Shown piece after piece: positions 32,060 to 43,779 of a stretch of DNA of 64,000 nucleotides. Position numbers and translations under genes: made by a program. Below the pieces are notes generated by a model. The model searched no databases. It saw only the letters and a program-made list of their open reading frames with translations, and was not told the origin of the DNA. The DNA is from Agrypnia vestita (lineage: Eukaryota > Arthropoda > Insecta > Trichoptera > Phryganeidae): NCBI GenBank assembly GCA_016648135.1, contig JADDOH010023015.1:62001-126000 (forward strand), given 5' to 3'. The number at the start of each line of letters is the position of its first letter. The stretch's first letter is position 1.

Positions 32060-33470
32060 TGTGACCGTACAACAGCTTTATTTTTCAGATCAATAACAAG
32101 AAATGATGCAATACATCGCATGACAAACGAATATGTCCAGATACTCCGTTGGTGTTCTCAAATAAATCTTTTAAAACAATTTTTGGTATCTCTGACCTCT
32201 GGGCGGTGCGAACCGTAACCCATTTCGGTCGAAAAGGTACAATGCTCGCTGGCCTTATCGACATCGATAAGGTCATCGATGTGAAATGTATAAAAATAAT
32301 CTGTAGTCTATCTATAATATGCCATGCGGCCCGAATGTATTGCCTGACGATATGTAAGTCGTGTATTGGCAAAAATAACTCTGATAACCGAGTAAATTTA
32401 TCACTTTAAATAAAAAAGAAATTCAGGAGCACTCAACAATCATAATCGTCGAAAAAAGAAAATAACACTTTTGACAAGAGGGTTTAGATTTAGGTTTAGA
32501 CAGCGTGAAGATCTGCTATTTTATCACGTTTATATTAATTAGCATCACCTGTTTGTCTGGACGGAATCTCACAATCGACATTTCACCCGCTTCCTAATAT
32601 CCAATCGAGCTGAAATTTTACACACAGATGTATATTAGATGAAAAGACATGAATCTGTTATTAGATTTACTAATTATTTAATTAATTCATCATAATCAAT
32701 TTATCAAAGTTAAATATAGGAAATTAGTTAATGGGCTCACTAAAGATGGCGCTAGTTTCTTACCGAAGTGATTTTGCTGTAGAAAATGGAAAATTTTACA
32801 ACATTAAAATAATATATTTTTCTAAAACCGACGCTTCTGTTTAAATGTAATAAAAAGTAAAAAATAAAATAACGGACTAAAATTTTTGCTTTAATAAAAA
32901 CGTGGGCGCTTTGCCTCCATCAACAAAAAAATTCTGTAATCTTTATCAATATCGTAAGCGCCAATTTTTTTTTTGGAAAGTGAAGCAAAAAATTTTGTCC
33001 GAAAATTGATTTATTTTCTAAGTATTCGCAATGTTAATTTTTTATCAATAATTTTTAAGAAAATCATTTTTCCTGTCGTTTATTTAATCAATTTCATTAT
33101 GTTTAAAGTAAATATCCGCAAACAAGCAATTAAAGATGGTATCCCTAATTAATGACGAAATTATCCACCATGATTAAAATGCTAATCGGAATAATAATGC
33201 AGAGATAATCGATAATTTTGCCTTCATGGCAATACATTATAATAATACGGTGCGGTATAGTGTACACTTCATTACAATTTTTCTATTTATGTCATTTTAA
33301 ATGTTATAACGTTTCGGTGTTCTGAAAATCTACATAACACAGTGATGTAATTCTGAAAAAAAGTTGTGTCCTTACATATCAAGTTTTTGCCTGTGAACTC
33401 ATTTGTGACTAATTGCTGTGTGTTTCACAGTGTTACCTGGATTATTCTGCGTGACTATAATTTACTTAAA
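32060..33470. repeat. long duplicated segment, copy 1 (pairs with 61370-63310)
   Basis: Two blocks occur in the same order at both places. Block E has aacaagaaatgatgcaatac, caatttttggtatct and acttttgacaaga, then gtttagatt and cagcgtgaagatc. Block F has gataatcgataattttgcc, gtgtacacttcattacaat and acagtgatgtaattct, ending in a cctgtga segment. In this copy a family B element (32535-33015) lies between the blocks. Short readings inside show no known domain. Confidence 0.65.
32535..33015. repeat. dispersed repeat family B, copy 1
   Basis: Contains ctgtttgtctggacggaatc, caatcgagctgaaatttta, aaagatggcgctagtttctt and an AT-rich end with cgtgggcgctttgcctcc. All four recur in opposite orientation at 40600-41235. 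Confidence 0.6.
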
Positions 33471-33806
33471 AATAATACTTTCAATAACTTCACTTCAAAT
33501 TATTATATATAGTTAAAATATTAAAAATTTAAATCTAACAATTATATTGTAATACTTGTAACATGTTATGTTTGAGACGCTTATTTTAATATCATTATAC
33601 TCTTGATGACATTCATGACTTCATGATGAAATTATTTTAAGGATTTTGTTTTCATATTGTTATTAACAATGAGTAATTCTCTTTTTTTAATGAACGTTCT
33701 GAGTGGACATAATGTTCCATTTTAAATTTTTAAATTAAAATAAGGAGTTAAGGTTATTATTACGGTCGTTGGATATATTTAGGTGTTCAATAAAACTGAT
33801 ATTTCA

Positions 33807-33884
33807 TACGAACCGTATATTTTACAGAGAAGCAAATCTCGCGAAACATCGAGATTTGCTTCTCTGTAAAATATACGGTTCGTA
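33807..33884. repeat. perfect 35 bp hairpin with 8 base loop
   Basis: Bases 33807-33841 (starting tacgaaccgtatattttaca) are exactly reverse-complemented at 33850-33884. The loop is cgaaacat. Confidence 0.9.
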
Positions 33885-34009
33885 TAACATATCCGTTTTA
33901 TTTAATATTTATATTATATTAACTTATCAAAAGTGGTCCTCCTTAAAAAACATATTAGTTTATATTTTTTTAGAAACATTTTTATGCAATTATGCATCAT
34001 CAGTCTAAC

Positions 34010-34235
34010 CTGATGAGATACAGTGGATTAGATTGATATTGATAGTATCTGATTTCATCGATGATTGGTAACTGAAATTTAACTGTTATCTAGTACCTGT
34101 GTTTGCCCATCGAATTTAAAAAAAACAGTTACCAATTGTCGATACAATTAGATACGAATCTCAAATGATGGTAATTGAAGCATGTAATGATAACAAGTGA
34201 CCGGTTAAAATTACGGTTTTGACCATCCCTAGTTA
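34010..34235. repeat. dispersed repeat family A, copy 3
   Basis: Contains tttcatcgatgattggtaac, cagttaccaattgtcgatac and a terminal ttttgaccatccctag. Inverted halves as in 6318-6545. Confidence 0.55.
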
Positions 34236-35980
34236 TTGAAAACATTTTCGTTTCATCTTAGCTTTTGCATTCCTATGAGTTAAACATTTTATTTTCCAAT
34301 TTCAGCTTTACATTAAGTAGTCACAAAAAAATTACTTAATCTATTTTTTACATCAACACACATTATGATACGAATGAACGTCATTTCTGTTAATCACTTG
34401 ATTTGTTTTTCACAAAATGCCAAATGAAATTTGATATCAAATAAAACTATCCAGAAATCGTAGTAGTAGTTAGTATTGGTGTGAAAACAGCGCCATATAG
34501 TAGCTTTAGTGACGAGCATTATTACATATAGAATGATGTATTTTGATCCTACTGTATGCAGCCTTACACTATCATAAAAATCTTCAATTCCAAACAAATC
34601 GAACATCCATTTTTCATATATATTTTTACCTTGGCATGTATTATAATTTAGAACCTTTATATTATTGTTAAAAAGGTATAAATATGCGAAACAAATGTAG
34701 TTTATTACCTCATAGATTGTCAAAATCTTTGATTTGTGACCCTTTATTATGCTGTAATGAAAAATAATGAGTTTTTAAATTGTTCGATATGTTATAAATT
34801 TGCAAATCTAATTATTCAAAATTTTGACGTGTAAAAGAATCACGTAATTTGATAAGATTTGACTGAAGAAAAAATATTTAATTTTTGCTATTGTTTTTGT
34901 TATCTTTAGATCTTCCGCTTACATTAAAAAAATTGCTTAAGAGGCCCCAGTATGCGATTTTCGTATTTGCTATCGATTTGCTAAATTTAACGTAAACTTA
35001 TTAAATCTTTTTGCAAAACTCATAATTAAACAGGCTTTTAATCAATTTTATTATGATAGATCCATTTACTCTCGAAGCATTTCCTTAAAAAAATATGAAC
35101 AAATATATTGTTATAACATTAAAAAAATTATAACCCCGAAACATTTTAGTTTTCACGCAATAGAGTTATCTTTGGTACACTTAATCTCGTATATTTTCAA
35201 TTAGAGGCCAAATATTTTATTTATAAATTGATTTATACAGTTTGAAAAAGAAGTGGTGCTATTCAGCCATTAATAATTTCCGACAAGTTAAAATACCATT
35301 TTTCTTTCAAATCAGACTGCAGTTGGATTCGGGCGCTCGATTCCGCTCGGGCCCGGCTAATAGAGCTCTCAGTACACAAAAATCGTGTATGAGGCTTAGT
35401 GTGAGATAGAAATGGACCAAGAAATGGCTCTCGATGAAAATGTCTCAAGTTTGACCTCTCGTGAGTCATTCACTGATAATTCAGTCAGCCTATGTTTCTT
35501 CTGGAAAACACGAGAGCCTTTATGAAAATAGCTTCGGAATAGTTGCCAAATTATTTAATTACCGAATCACGCAAAATGATTGCTCAATATTATCATTCTT
35601 ACATTCTCCGAATAATGAAGCCCCGATAGCCAGCACTTGCGTCACAAAATTATCGCCAAATTTAAAATTCACATAGACGATAGAAAAATACGAGAATATA
35701 AACAATAATGAGTTCTTTTTAAATAAACTACAAAATGTAAAATATTGCAAATCAAAATATTTCAATCACATTCCTTATTTAACAGAATTATTTTACAATT
35801 TTGTGGCGTATAAAAATGTTGAATTTCTTCATATTTACAGTGATTGTAAGAATAGTCCAATTGATCTTTACGTTCAAATTGATGTCTGTGGTGTAATATA
35901 CTTACGATACCAACACCGTGAAATAATAATATTCAGAGCTATCGAGAATACGGTGCAGTTTTAAGATCGAACGTTTCTTT
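34236..35980. other. AT-rich intergenic stretch
   Basis: Several short readings on both strands lack family motifs. The block near 35320-35460 is less AT-rich but shows no domain, splice pair or repeat I can name. Confidence 0.4.
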
Positions 35981-35984
35981 TCAA

Positions 35985-36157
35985 TCTTCTGCGTGTAGTT
36001 TTCTGGGATACTCTCCCTACTCACAACACATCAGCCCTGATGGGGAACCCTGCAATGGGATCTGAAACGTCGGCCAGGGTGGTCAGATATGCACGGCAGA
36101 ATATCCCTGAGAACTACACGCGGGAGATTCTGAACTGCCGTGAAAATCTGAGAACAT
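35985..36157 (-). mobile_element. hammerhead-bearing insertion with 10 bp target duplication
   Basis: Flanked by ttcttttcaa at 35975-35984 and 36158-36167. On the minus strand it starts atgttctcagattttcacgg, matching the unmirrored end of the 20431 element, and carries one ribozyme-like core (36030-36080). It ends gtagtttt..cgcagaaga like the 54616 copy. Confidence 0.75.
36030..36080 (+). ncRNA. hammerhead ribozyme-like motif, class ACGU, core mutated
   Basis: AGCC, core CUGAUGG (last base changed), stem II of the AACCC/GGGAUCU type, GAAA, ACGU, C, GGC. One core change and a weakened stem II. Confidence 0.5.
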
Positions 36158-36724
36158 TTCTTTTCAACTTTTGTCGGTTTTAACGCAGCAGAATTGTCAT
36201 AAAAGCTAGAATACGCAAAATATCGTTTTAAGAGACTATGACTTTGATGTTTGAAAAAGCGGGTCTTTGGTCCTTTTTGGCCAGTTTCAACATAGAAAGG
36301 CTTGACCGTACAATCCTCATAAAAAGCCAGAGTAACCAAAATATTACGAGTAGAAATCCCTTCAAAACAATTATAATTATGCAACCTTAGTATACACATA
36401 AACCATATTAAAATCATACCATTAATAATGTATCTAATATATAAAAAACAAAAAAAAAATTGACGCTAAATGTAAACCAATCCTAAACAGTAAACCTAAG
36501 GTATGACTGCTGACTGCTTTGGTATGATCACCTCATCCTGTTATCTCATCTGTCTTCTTCTTTTATATGGAGCTGATGGTAGTGCAAATGAGAGAGAAGT
36601 ATATATTTTTGCATGAGTCATACAAAACCTCTCGGGGTTGACCCAATACAAAACACGGGATTTAAAGGGTTAAAGGGAAAATGTGTAAATACCAAAGAAC
36701 AAAAGAAAATCAACAAAAGTTACG

Positions 36725-36800
36725 ATAACCGTCCTCGCAGCACAGTGGGCATGGTACTGGTTTATCACACTGAGGGTCCGGGTTCGATTTCCGTTGAGGT
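36725..36800 (+). repeat. tRNA-derived SINE head
   Basis: Contains an A-box-like cagcacagtgggcatgg and a B box gggttcgatttcc (36780-36791) about 40 bases downstream. The spacing is right for an internal pol III promoter, but the arms do not pair as a real tRNA. Confidence 0.5.
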
Positions 36801-37059
36801 CACAATTATTCTAGGTGATTTACTCAAGCCTGTTTTATTTAGAGTATTGTGATTGGGCTTCTTGGAAAAAAAAACTAAGAATAGGCGTCGCAGAGTGAAA
36901 ATATTTCTTACAATTAAATATTTTAGAGATATAAAATACGGTGCGTATTATTTTTTTAATGGAGTTTTCAATGAGTAAAACTGAAATTGAATATTTATTT
37001 TTATGACAATATGAGGCTACGATATCACGCTTCATTCACATTTTTTCATTGTTTATAAT

Positions 37060-37135
37060 ATAAGACCAGCTGTAACCCGTCAAAAATGGCGGTACATTGA
37101 CATGTCGGTTCCCAAGGAATAAGTAGGTATTTTTA
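37060..37135. repeat. dispersed repeat family G, fragment
   Basis: ctgtaacccgtcaaaaatgg and tcggttcccaaggaataagt match 3120-3190 and 5670-5700. Confidence 0.45.
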
Positions 37136-37139
37136 GATT

Positions 37140-38340
37140 TAAAAAATTTTTTCTTAAAAAACTTTTTTTTTAAAAAACAAGAAGCATGACATTTATTAAA
37201 ACATATATTTGGTAAAAAAAAATCGAATTTAAATATTTAACTGGAAGAATATTATGAAATATTAAAATCTCAATAATATGTTAATTATTGTGATATGAAT
37301 ATTACGAGATACATATTATATGTAATTTCGGTTTCTTTGCATAATATATGCTTAGGAAAATGTCATGTTTCTTGTTCCCACTGCACGCCCCTGATGTAGA
37401 TATTATAGAATACCAAAGTGGTAGTAAAATTAAAAAGAATAAATTAAACGTCGAATTTAAAAAATGTGAAAGGAACGGAAGATAATTATGCATCAAACTA
37501 ATAAAAACTTTCTTCTATCAAACTTATTATTAATTATTGGTACTAATTTACCATTTTTCTCACTTTATCCACAGTTATTGTGAGCTTGTGTACCGCTGTC
37601 TAATTTATCTTAAGTTTTATCTTCTTCCACGGAACACGTTTCTTTTTTAAATTTATCTTCAACTGTTTTAAGTTGATCCCGTTGAATCAACGGTCAAGGA
37701 TATGTGAATTTGATTAATAATCAACTCGTGTTATTTGAAATGCGTGAATTTACGTCGTATACCAAATGGTAGTCTATTCAAAAATTTCCATCTGTTTTGA
37801 CTTTTTTTATACTACCCTTAACTTTTCATTCCAAATAGGCTACATATTTGTTTTAGTATTTAAAATATAATGTTATTATTCTACTTCTATGAAAATGTTT
37901 CTAAATGTAAGATAATGTAAGATAGCAAAAATAAAAATGATTTTTACAAGGTGTTTAACGTCAGATTATAAGATTTACCTGTATTTGATAGTTAAAGATG
38001 TAACATTTTATTAAATCTTAACGAATTTTACCTAGATTTTTTTTCTTTGTTTGTGTCACCAGTTTAAACCTTAAGCAAAATAAAAAATTATAATAGTTAA
38101 AAATTATTCTAGTTATTAAATTGCAATTAACGAAAATTATACAAGAAAATAAAATAAAACTAAAATATAATTTTCTTTTAATAATTCAATAAGACCTTGT
38201 GTACGATGTACGGTGTAACGAGATCACATTGTAGTTGTATCTGTGGTTGTAACTATCCACCATTCCGCTCCCTACTAACCGGACAGGATATCCACCGTGA
38301 AAATATACTCCATGTAACCTCTTTACCACATCCTTAGAAC
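37140..38340. other. AT-rich intergenic stretch
   Basis: Homopolymer-rich; no coding signal or repeat structure that I can support. Confidence 0.45.
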
Positions 38341-38380
38341 CTTTATGCCTGGCGTCACATGCCTATGTAAATAGTCATCA

Positions 38381-39082
38381 GTAGTGATGCAACGAATACG
38401 AATATTCGTATTCGCCGAATAGTAGATATTTACCGAATATTCGTATTCGCCGAATATCATCACGAATATTAAAAACAAAATATTTATAACTGAACACAAC
38501 GCAAATTACGGTTTGACTGTGCACCGCGTATCCGAACACACCTATGCACTCTATTATCGGGGATTCCTCTAACATTGAATGAATGGATTTGTCGAGGTCT
38601 CAAATTGTCAATTGTTACTTGTATCATAGCATAACATGACTTTTTCATCTAGTTTCATTGGGTTACTAATAAAGTTAGGTGCTCATTTCATGTAGTTTTT
38701 GTTTTGTAATACGTATTGTTCATTTCATTTTATTTCCGTTGTGTGTAAAAGTGTTAAATAATTTCAAATTAAATCTAATAACATGGCAAAAAACTGGATC
38801 AGAAGTATTTTTCATTAAAGCCGTCTGCTGTCGCCTCAGAAAGATTATTTTCGACCGCTGGGAATGTACAAACGGATGAAAGAAATCGCCTAACGCCTGA
38901 GAAGTTACAAATGTTGTGCTTTTTGAACAAAAATTTGCCGGTGGTAAATTTTAATTATGAAATCTCTTAGTAAAAAAGAACGGTGGTGTATTATTTATCA
39001 CCTTGTTGAATTATTCGTATTCTATTCGCCGAATAGTAGGTTTGATATTTGTATTCGTGACAGTAGTATTCGTTACAATACT
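38381..39082 (+). mobile_element. hAT-type element, internally deleted
   Basis: Imperfect terminal inverted repeats: gtagtgatgcaacgaatac at the left, gtattcgttacaatac at the right. They are flanked by agtcatca/agttatca-like duplications. Subterminal attcgtattcgccgaatag words repeat at both ends. It retains only the 3' end of the transposase (38806-38970). Confidence 0.7.
38806..38973 (+). pseudogene. hAT transposase C-terminal dimerisation domain, remnant
   Basis: The frame starting at 38806 reads YFSLKPSAVASERLFSTAGN and then VQTDERNRL, TPEKLQMLCFLNKNL, ending at a stop at 38971-38973. The SERxFSTAGN...RxRLxPExxxxLxFLxxN pattern is the hallmark of the hAT family C-terminal (Dimer_Tnp_hAT) domain. 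The catalytic domain and zinc finger are absent. Another frame across the same bases (38679-38879) is a shadow. Confidence 0.8.
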
Positions 39083-39280
39083 AGTTATCAGATAATATTT
39101 AATCAGATATTTTCATCGGATGTTTTTTTATTGCATGTTTTTTTTAATACATAAGTATTTTTTGTCTTATTTCTAAATTAAATAAATCTCATTTTTGAAA
39201 TCAGAACACTCGACTTTACGTGTTACAAAAAACAAAAAAAAAACCCATCGATGCTGTTTGTAAAATACACTCTAGCCCTT

Positions 39281-39328
39281 CAATACATCTGCATATATAT
39301 ATATATATATATATATGCAGATGTATTG
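39281..39328. repeat. (AT)n microsatellite within a palindrome
   Basis: caatacatctgcatatat and atatatgcagatgtattg flank an (AT) run, giving a perfect hairpin of 48 bases. Confidence 0.85.
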
Positions 39329-39469
39329 ATCAGATATCTTTATGCTATACATATATCTTTTGCACTTCTTTTTATTCTTATCTCTTGTCCTTTTTACAAA
39401 GTAAATTTGTCCTTTCCTATCCATTCCTTATTCCCCTTTTACCTTTAATTCTTTGACTCTCATAGTTTG

Positions 39470-39665
39470 TCCATAACTTAAAACTTTCACTTTTTTTTTG
39501 TTTTTTATTATATAACTCAAGTTATTGTTGCTTTATGTTAATACACAACATGTTAATTCTGTGGAATGTTGTAAGATGGTCTCTGTACTGTTCAATAATC
39601 ATGTATAATCTCTTTATATGTACTGTTAGTTTCCCATAAATAAATAAATAAATAAACACTAAAGG
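39470..39665 (+). repeat. possible LINE 3' tail
   Basis: An AT-rich, gene-free segment ends in cataaataaataaataaata, a short-unit tail typical of non-LTR elements. No coding part is attached. Confidence 0.3.
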
Positions 39666-40131
39666 TGGAAATATTCTTTTTTTTACTTTTCACAATCTCT
39701 CGACTAGGTTATGATTTATTAATTGAATATTATCATCAACAGGATATGGAAAAAAGTCCAGTGTGTTGCGCACAGTGAAATATGAATACAAGTACAAGAA
39801 TAAGTGATTCTAAAATGAGTAACCTGATGATAGCGAGGGTGATATTTTTGCTAGCTCTCACAATGTGTACAGTACAGGTATGAAACATTTTTATTTTACT
39901 ATTTTTATTAAGGCAAAGTAACAACAAAAAATTAACATTGGTATTGAGTGTGTGTATGAAGCGCGTTAACACTGCAAACTTTGTTTATCAGGGAAAACCA
40001 TAAGCGTGATTACACGCGCTTTTCATTCGTGAAGAAATGAGATTAAACACGATGTTAAATACCATATTATGAGCATTTGAAATTATTTTGCCATCTGTGG
40101 ACAAAAATATCTTGCTATGAAAATACATATA

Positions 40132-40554
40132 CAGGGTGACCCGTACCTCGACGTCAAGCAGAAATCGGGTGATAGGCCAAGTCTTTATAGTTATCAGAAA
40201 AATAGTTAAAAAAATAAAAATACAGTCAGTTAAAACTGGGCAAAGTATTTATTTTGAATACTTGGTTTGGTCAAAAAGTGACATTTTCTTCCAAGCTGGA
40301 GTAGTTGGTTTTGAATTTTGGGCAAAAGTTTACAGAAGCATTATTCAGGATTACATAATAATAAAAAAAATGAAGAAAAATAAAGATCTGTAACAACAGG
40401 AGTGAAAAGACCGTCACAGGGTGAAGATTTTAAATTTTTTTAAAAAATGATTATAATTTTTAAAACACATAACTAAGAATTTTTAAACTATCTTTCTGAT
40501 AACTTTTATTTTATCACCCGATTTCAGCTTGACTTCGAGATAGGGGACACCCTG
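40132..40554. mobile_element. mariner-type MITE with TA duplication
   Basis: Starts cagggtgacccgtacctcga and ends with the inverted gataggggacaccctg. Both ends continue into an inverted aaatcgggtgata segment. TA flanks both sides (40130-40131, 40555-40556). No transposase, so non-autonomous. Confidence 0.8.
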
Positions 40555-40599
40555 TATAAAATAAAAAAAATGTTTTAAACAACCACGCTCGTATTTAAA

Positions 40600-41235
40600 C
40601 ATACTAACAAGTAAAAAATAAGTTTTCATCCAAAAAAATTGCCTCACTCTCTAAATAAAGAGTGGGCGATTACGATATTGATATAGATTTTACTGAATTC
40701 TGTTGTTAATGGAGGAAAAGCGCCCACGCTTTTATTTGGAGAGTGAGGCAAAAATTTTTTGGCGGAAAATTTTTTTTAAACTTTTTAGTGTATTTGAATA
40801 CGAGTGTTTTTTTAAAAATAATTTTTCATATAATAAATTTTCTTTTAAGACTCAATTTACAGCAATATATATTAAAAATACTCAATATATATTAAAAATA
40901 ATTTTTCATATAATATAATTTTCTTTTAAGACTCAATATACAGGTACAAAATCACTTATGTAGGAAACTAGCGCCATCTTTCAGTGAGCTCAATAACTAA
41001 TTAATTAACAAACTAATTATTTAATTAACTAATTAATTATAATAGAAACACTTTAATTAATTATGATGGATTTATTGATTAATTAGGGAATCTGATTTCG
41101 ATGACAGGATCTGAATTAACTCATATATTGTCATCAAAAATACGTCTATGTGCAAAATTTCAGCTTGATTGGACATTGGAAAGCGGGTGAAATATTGATT
41201 ATAAGATTCCATCCAGAAAAAACAGATAAATAGGT
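40600..41235. repeat. dispersed repeat family B, copy 2 (inverted)
   Basis: Opposite in orientation to 32535-33015. It holds gaaactagcgccatctttc, atttcagcttgattggacat and gattccatccagaaaaaaca. The left end has a fold-back: ttgcctcactctctaaataa at 40640 and its near reverse complement at 40733-40755. Confidence 0.6.
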
Positions 41236-41627
41236 GAAGCCAATATAAGCGTGGTAAAATACATTTATCTTAAGTCAACACCCATAAAGTCCACCCCGTG
41301 TCAAATATGTTTGGCAGTTAAAAATTGAGGGACAGGCTTCGTTGTCGCTATAGCCTTTCGCATTCAACTCACTTCAACCGAAGTTCTTCCATGGTCTATC
41401 GTTTCTTCTGTTTTTCCCATTTTTCTTGTATTACGCCGTTATTATTGTTATACAGTAGTATAAAATTATACTTACATTTTTAGTGAGAACGAATTTTATT
41501 GTGAATTCTAATTTCAACAAATAGTTTTTTGAAAAGAAGAAAAATTAGATGAAACATTTAGAAAGGTACATAAAATCTATCTACCGAAAAAATATCCAAA
41601 TACCTACATACAGTTACCACCGGGACT

Positions 41628-41700
41628 CAAACCCGGAAATTTCTCTTGGAAGGGTGACCATTACACTACGCTAACAATTAATCCACGTCATTTTAGTGAG
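41628..41700 (-). repeat. tRNA-derived SINE head
   Basis: The minus strand reads gttagcgtagtgtaatggtc (A-box-like) and, about 30 bases on, ccgggtttgagtcccggtgg (B box in a paired arm). Acceptor pairing is lacking, so a SINE rather than a tRNA gene. Confidence 0.5.
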
Positions 41701-42436
41701 ACTTCCAGTCAAAAGGATTTCTATTTCTTCCAGTTAAAAGAAACCAACTTTTTAATTACGATAATCCCAAAAACCTTTATATGAGTACATAGGGGAGGGC
41801 GGGGCTACAATTACAAAAATTGCATTTTAAGTTGCGCCTCCGAAATTATTCAACATTTAGACATGATTTTTACGTTACATGATGCTTGAAATACTTAGGT
41901 ATTATGTTATTAACAAAAATCAAACATAAAATGATTGTTGTCTTGTTAAGAATTTTTTTTCTCAAAAAAGTTTGTTAATTCTTACCCCGTCTTTGGGGCT
42001 AGAATTAACAGCTTTGGGGTAAGTTTTAACGTTATGTTATACCAACGAATATAAAAGAAAACAAAAATGTGTATGACATTATTTTGTTATTAATCAAAGT
42101 GCAATCAGTACAGGTATATATGGAGTACATTTTCTCAAATGATTTGATTAAAAATTACAAAATAATATGAACAAAAACTAATAATTCGTAAACTATTACT
42201 TATAGATAAAAATCAACATTTTTTGGTCGCTTTTTCTTAACGTTAATCAGCCTTACATAGGTAATCAAATTTAAAAAATTGGGCAAACAACAAAATTGCA
42301 CATTTTAATCTCTTTTATTATCTTATTATCTAGCTAATCAGCCTTTGTGATATTACCATTAAACTTACACATTATGATGAGTAGTTTCTTTATAAAATCA
42401 ACAAATAAAAAATCAAGGAAATCAGACGAAAGATAT

Positions 42437-42607
42437 CTATTCGTATTCATCATCATCCGAATTACAATTTGGGCAAATGAATGATGTGATATCACCTTTG
42501 ATGCACCCAGCCTGGGTCCAGTCTTTTCAAGAGACACATTGAATCCACTCAGCACCTGATAAATCTTCATTATATGTGATACCGCATACAATACAAAAAC
42601 ATTAATT
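42437..42607 (-). pseudogene. PHD-like zinc finger of a pogo-type transposase, remnant
   Basis: In one minus frame: CIVCGITYNEDLSGAEWIQC, then a stop in place of the next Cys segment, W and C at the expected spacing, FICPNCNSDDDEYE, stop. The Cys/Trp order CxxC...WxQC...C...CxxC fits PHD-like fingers of DDE_1 transposases. One internal stop shows decay. Confidence 0.5.
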
Positions 42608-42829
42608 TTCTGCAGAATCATTTACCTTGCTTTTACCCTTCCCTTTATCTTTTTTGTAGCACATTGATAAGGTAATCGCTTCACATCGCGATGCATCGGG
42701 CAGTAACCCGAAATAAATATTAGCACACTTTAACAAATACTCTGCTATAATAGACATATAATAATAGACAAGCATTACGAAACCTTGACGAAATACCAAA
42801 AACTAAGACAACACATGGACAGAAAAATT

Positions 42830-43395
42830 ACTCATACATAGGGCCTAAAATATTTAACATATTTAAAACAGACTTCCCGGAAATCAGAATATACTCAATT
42901 AATAAAATAAAAGCTTTAGCAAACAACTGGCTTACCTCCAAAGGTAGAACAGCAACTGAAAATTTACTTACTGTAATTGCGTAATAATGTCTTTAAATAA
43001 AAATGTATACCTATATAAATTAATTAATTAATTAAGGAAAACAAAAAAATAATCTTAAACAAAACTTTAACCCTTTTTACATTAAACAATTATTCTACAC
43101 ATATTTACACTTGGACTTATGACTAACTCAACTTTCACTAACATTCCACTTGATACTCTATAGATACATAATAACTACCTTATGAAAATAAATACTACTG
43201 ACGAACTCGAAAAAATATTATAGTTGTGTGCTATAACGCCACTCTGGGACAGGCGTAGCCTAGTAGAGTGGCATAATCCACAAATTAAACAAAACAAAAA
43301 AATGTGTAAATTATCTTATGTTTTATCTTATGTTTTATTGTTAAATTAGTATTAAGTATCTTATTTGTAAACAAGGATTTTTAAATAAATAAAAA
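42830..43395 (+). pseudogene. non-LTR retrotransposon 3' end
   Basis: Bases 42836-42985 translate to YIGPKIFNIFKTDFPEI and then INKIKALANNWL, stop. The pattern PKIFN.LP..I.....FK..L..WL is the C-terminal end of Jockey/CR1-like RT proteins. A 3' UTR of about 400 bp follows, ending in aaataaataaa-type tail near 43393. Confidence 0.5.
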
Positions 43396-43779
43396 AAAAA
43401 AATAATAATTGCTTCTTGTTTGTCCTTAAAGACTAAGCGGGTTCTTTTGTAACCCATAGCTGCTGGTGCACCCGCTTTCTTTTTTTTCACAGAGTTGAAG
43501 AGTAAAACGTGGTAGAGCTAAAATTTTTTTAATACATCTCTATAATTTCTATTCATATGCATCACTTCACTCGCAGACAACTCGTAGAACTATAAGGTTT
43601 TGGATCCTCGAGTAGTTTTTCGTTTATACGTTCTCATGCTGTAATATCATACACAGTCCTTGTATCTTGTTAAAACTAGCCCCCATATCTGGGGTAGGTA
43701 TTTACATGTTAATAATAACCCCGCCGATCTGTTAATTTTAGCCCCAAAGGTACATTTTTGGTTTTAAATAACATAAAAT

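Larger units (their letters stand above)
41795..43770 (-). mobile_element. pogo-like DNA transposon remnant
   Basis: Inverted segments tttggggctagaattaacag (41992) and its counterpart ending near 43753 frame the region, with further gggg-rich words outside. Inside, the minus strand encodes the PHD-like finger found at the C-terminus of many insect pogo/Tigger-type transposases (42437-42607). A LINE tail (42830-43395) is nested within. The transposase core itself is not recognisable. Confidence 0.5.

Noticed and set aside
33807..33884. hammerhead ribozyme because the loop contains GAAAC
   Set aside because: No CUGANGA core and no stem I; it is a plain hairpin.
36031..36417. 128-codon minus-strand ORF
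   Set aside because: Its C-terminal part is the antisense of the hammerhead insertion and the rest shows no family pattern.
36725..36800. possible functional tRNA gene
   Set aside because: A and B boxes are present, but acceptor and D arms do not pair; called a SINE head instead.
41628..41700. possible functional tRNA gene (minus strand)
   Set aside because: T-arm-like stem only; no acceptor stem, so a SINE head.
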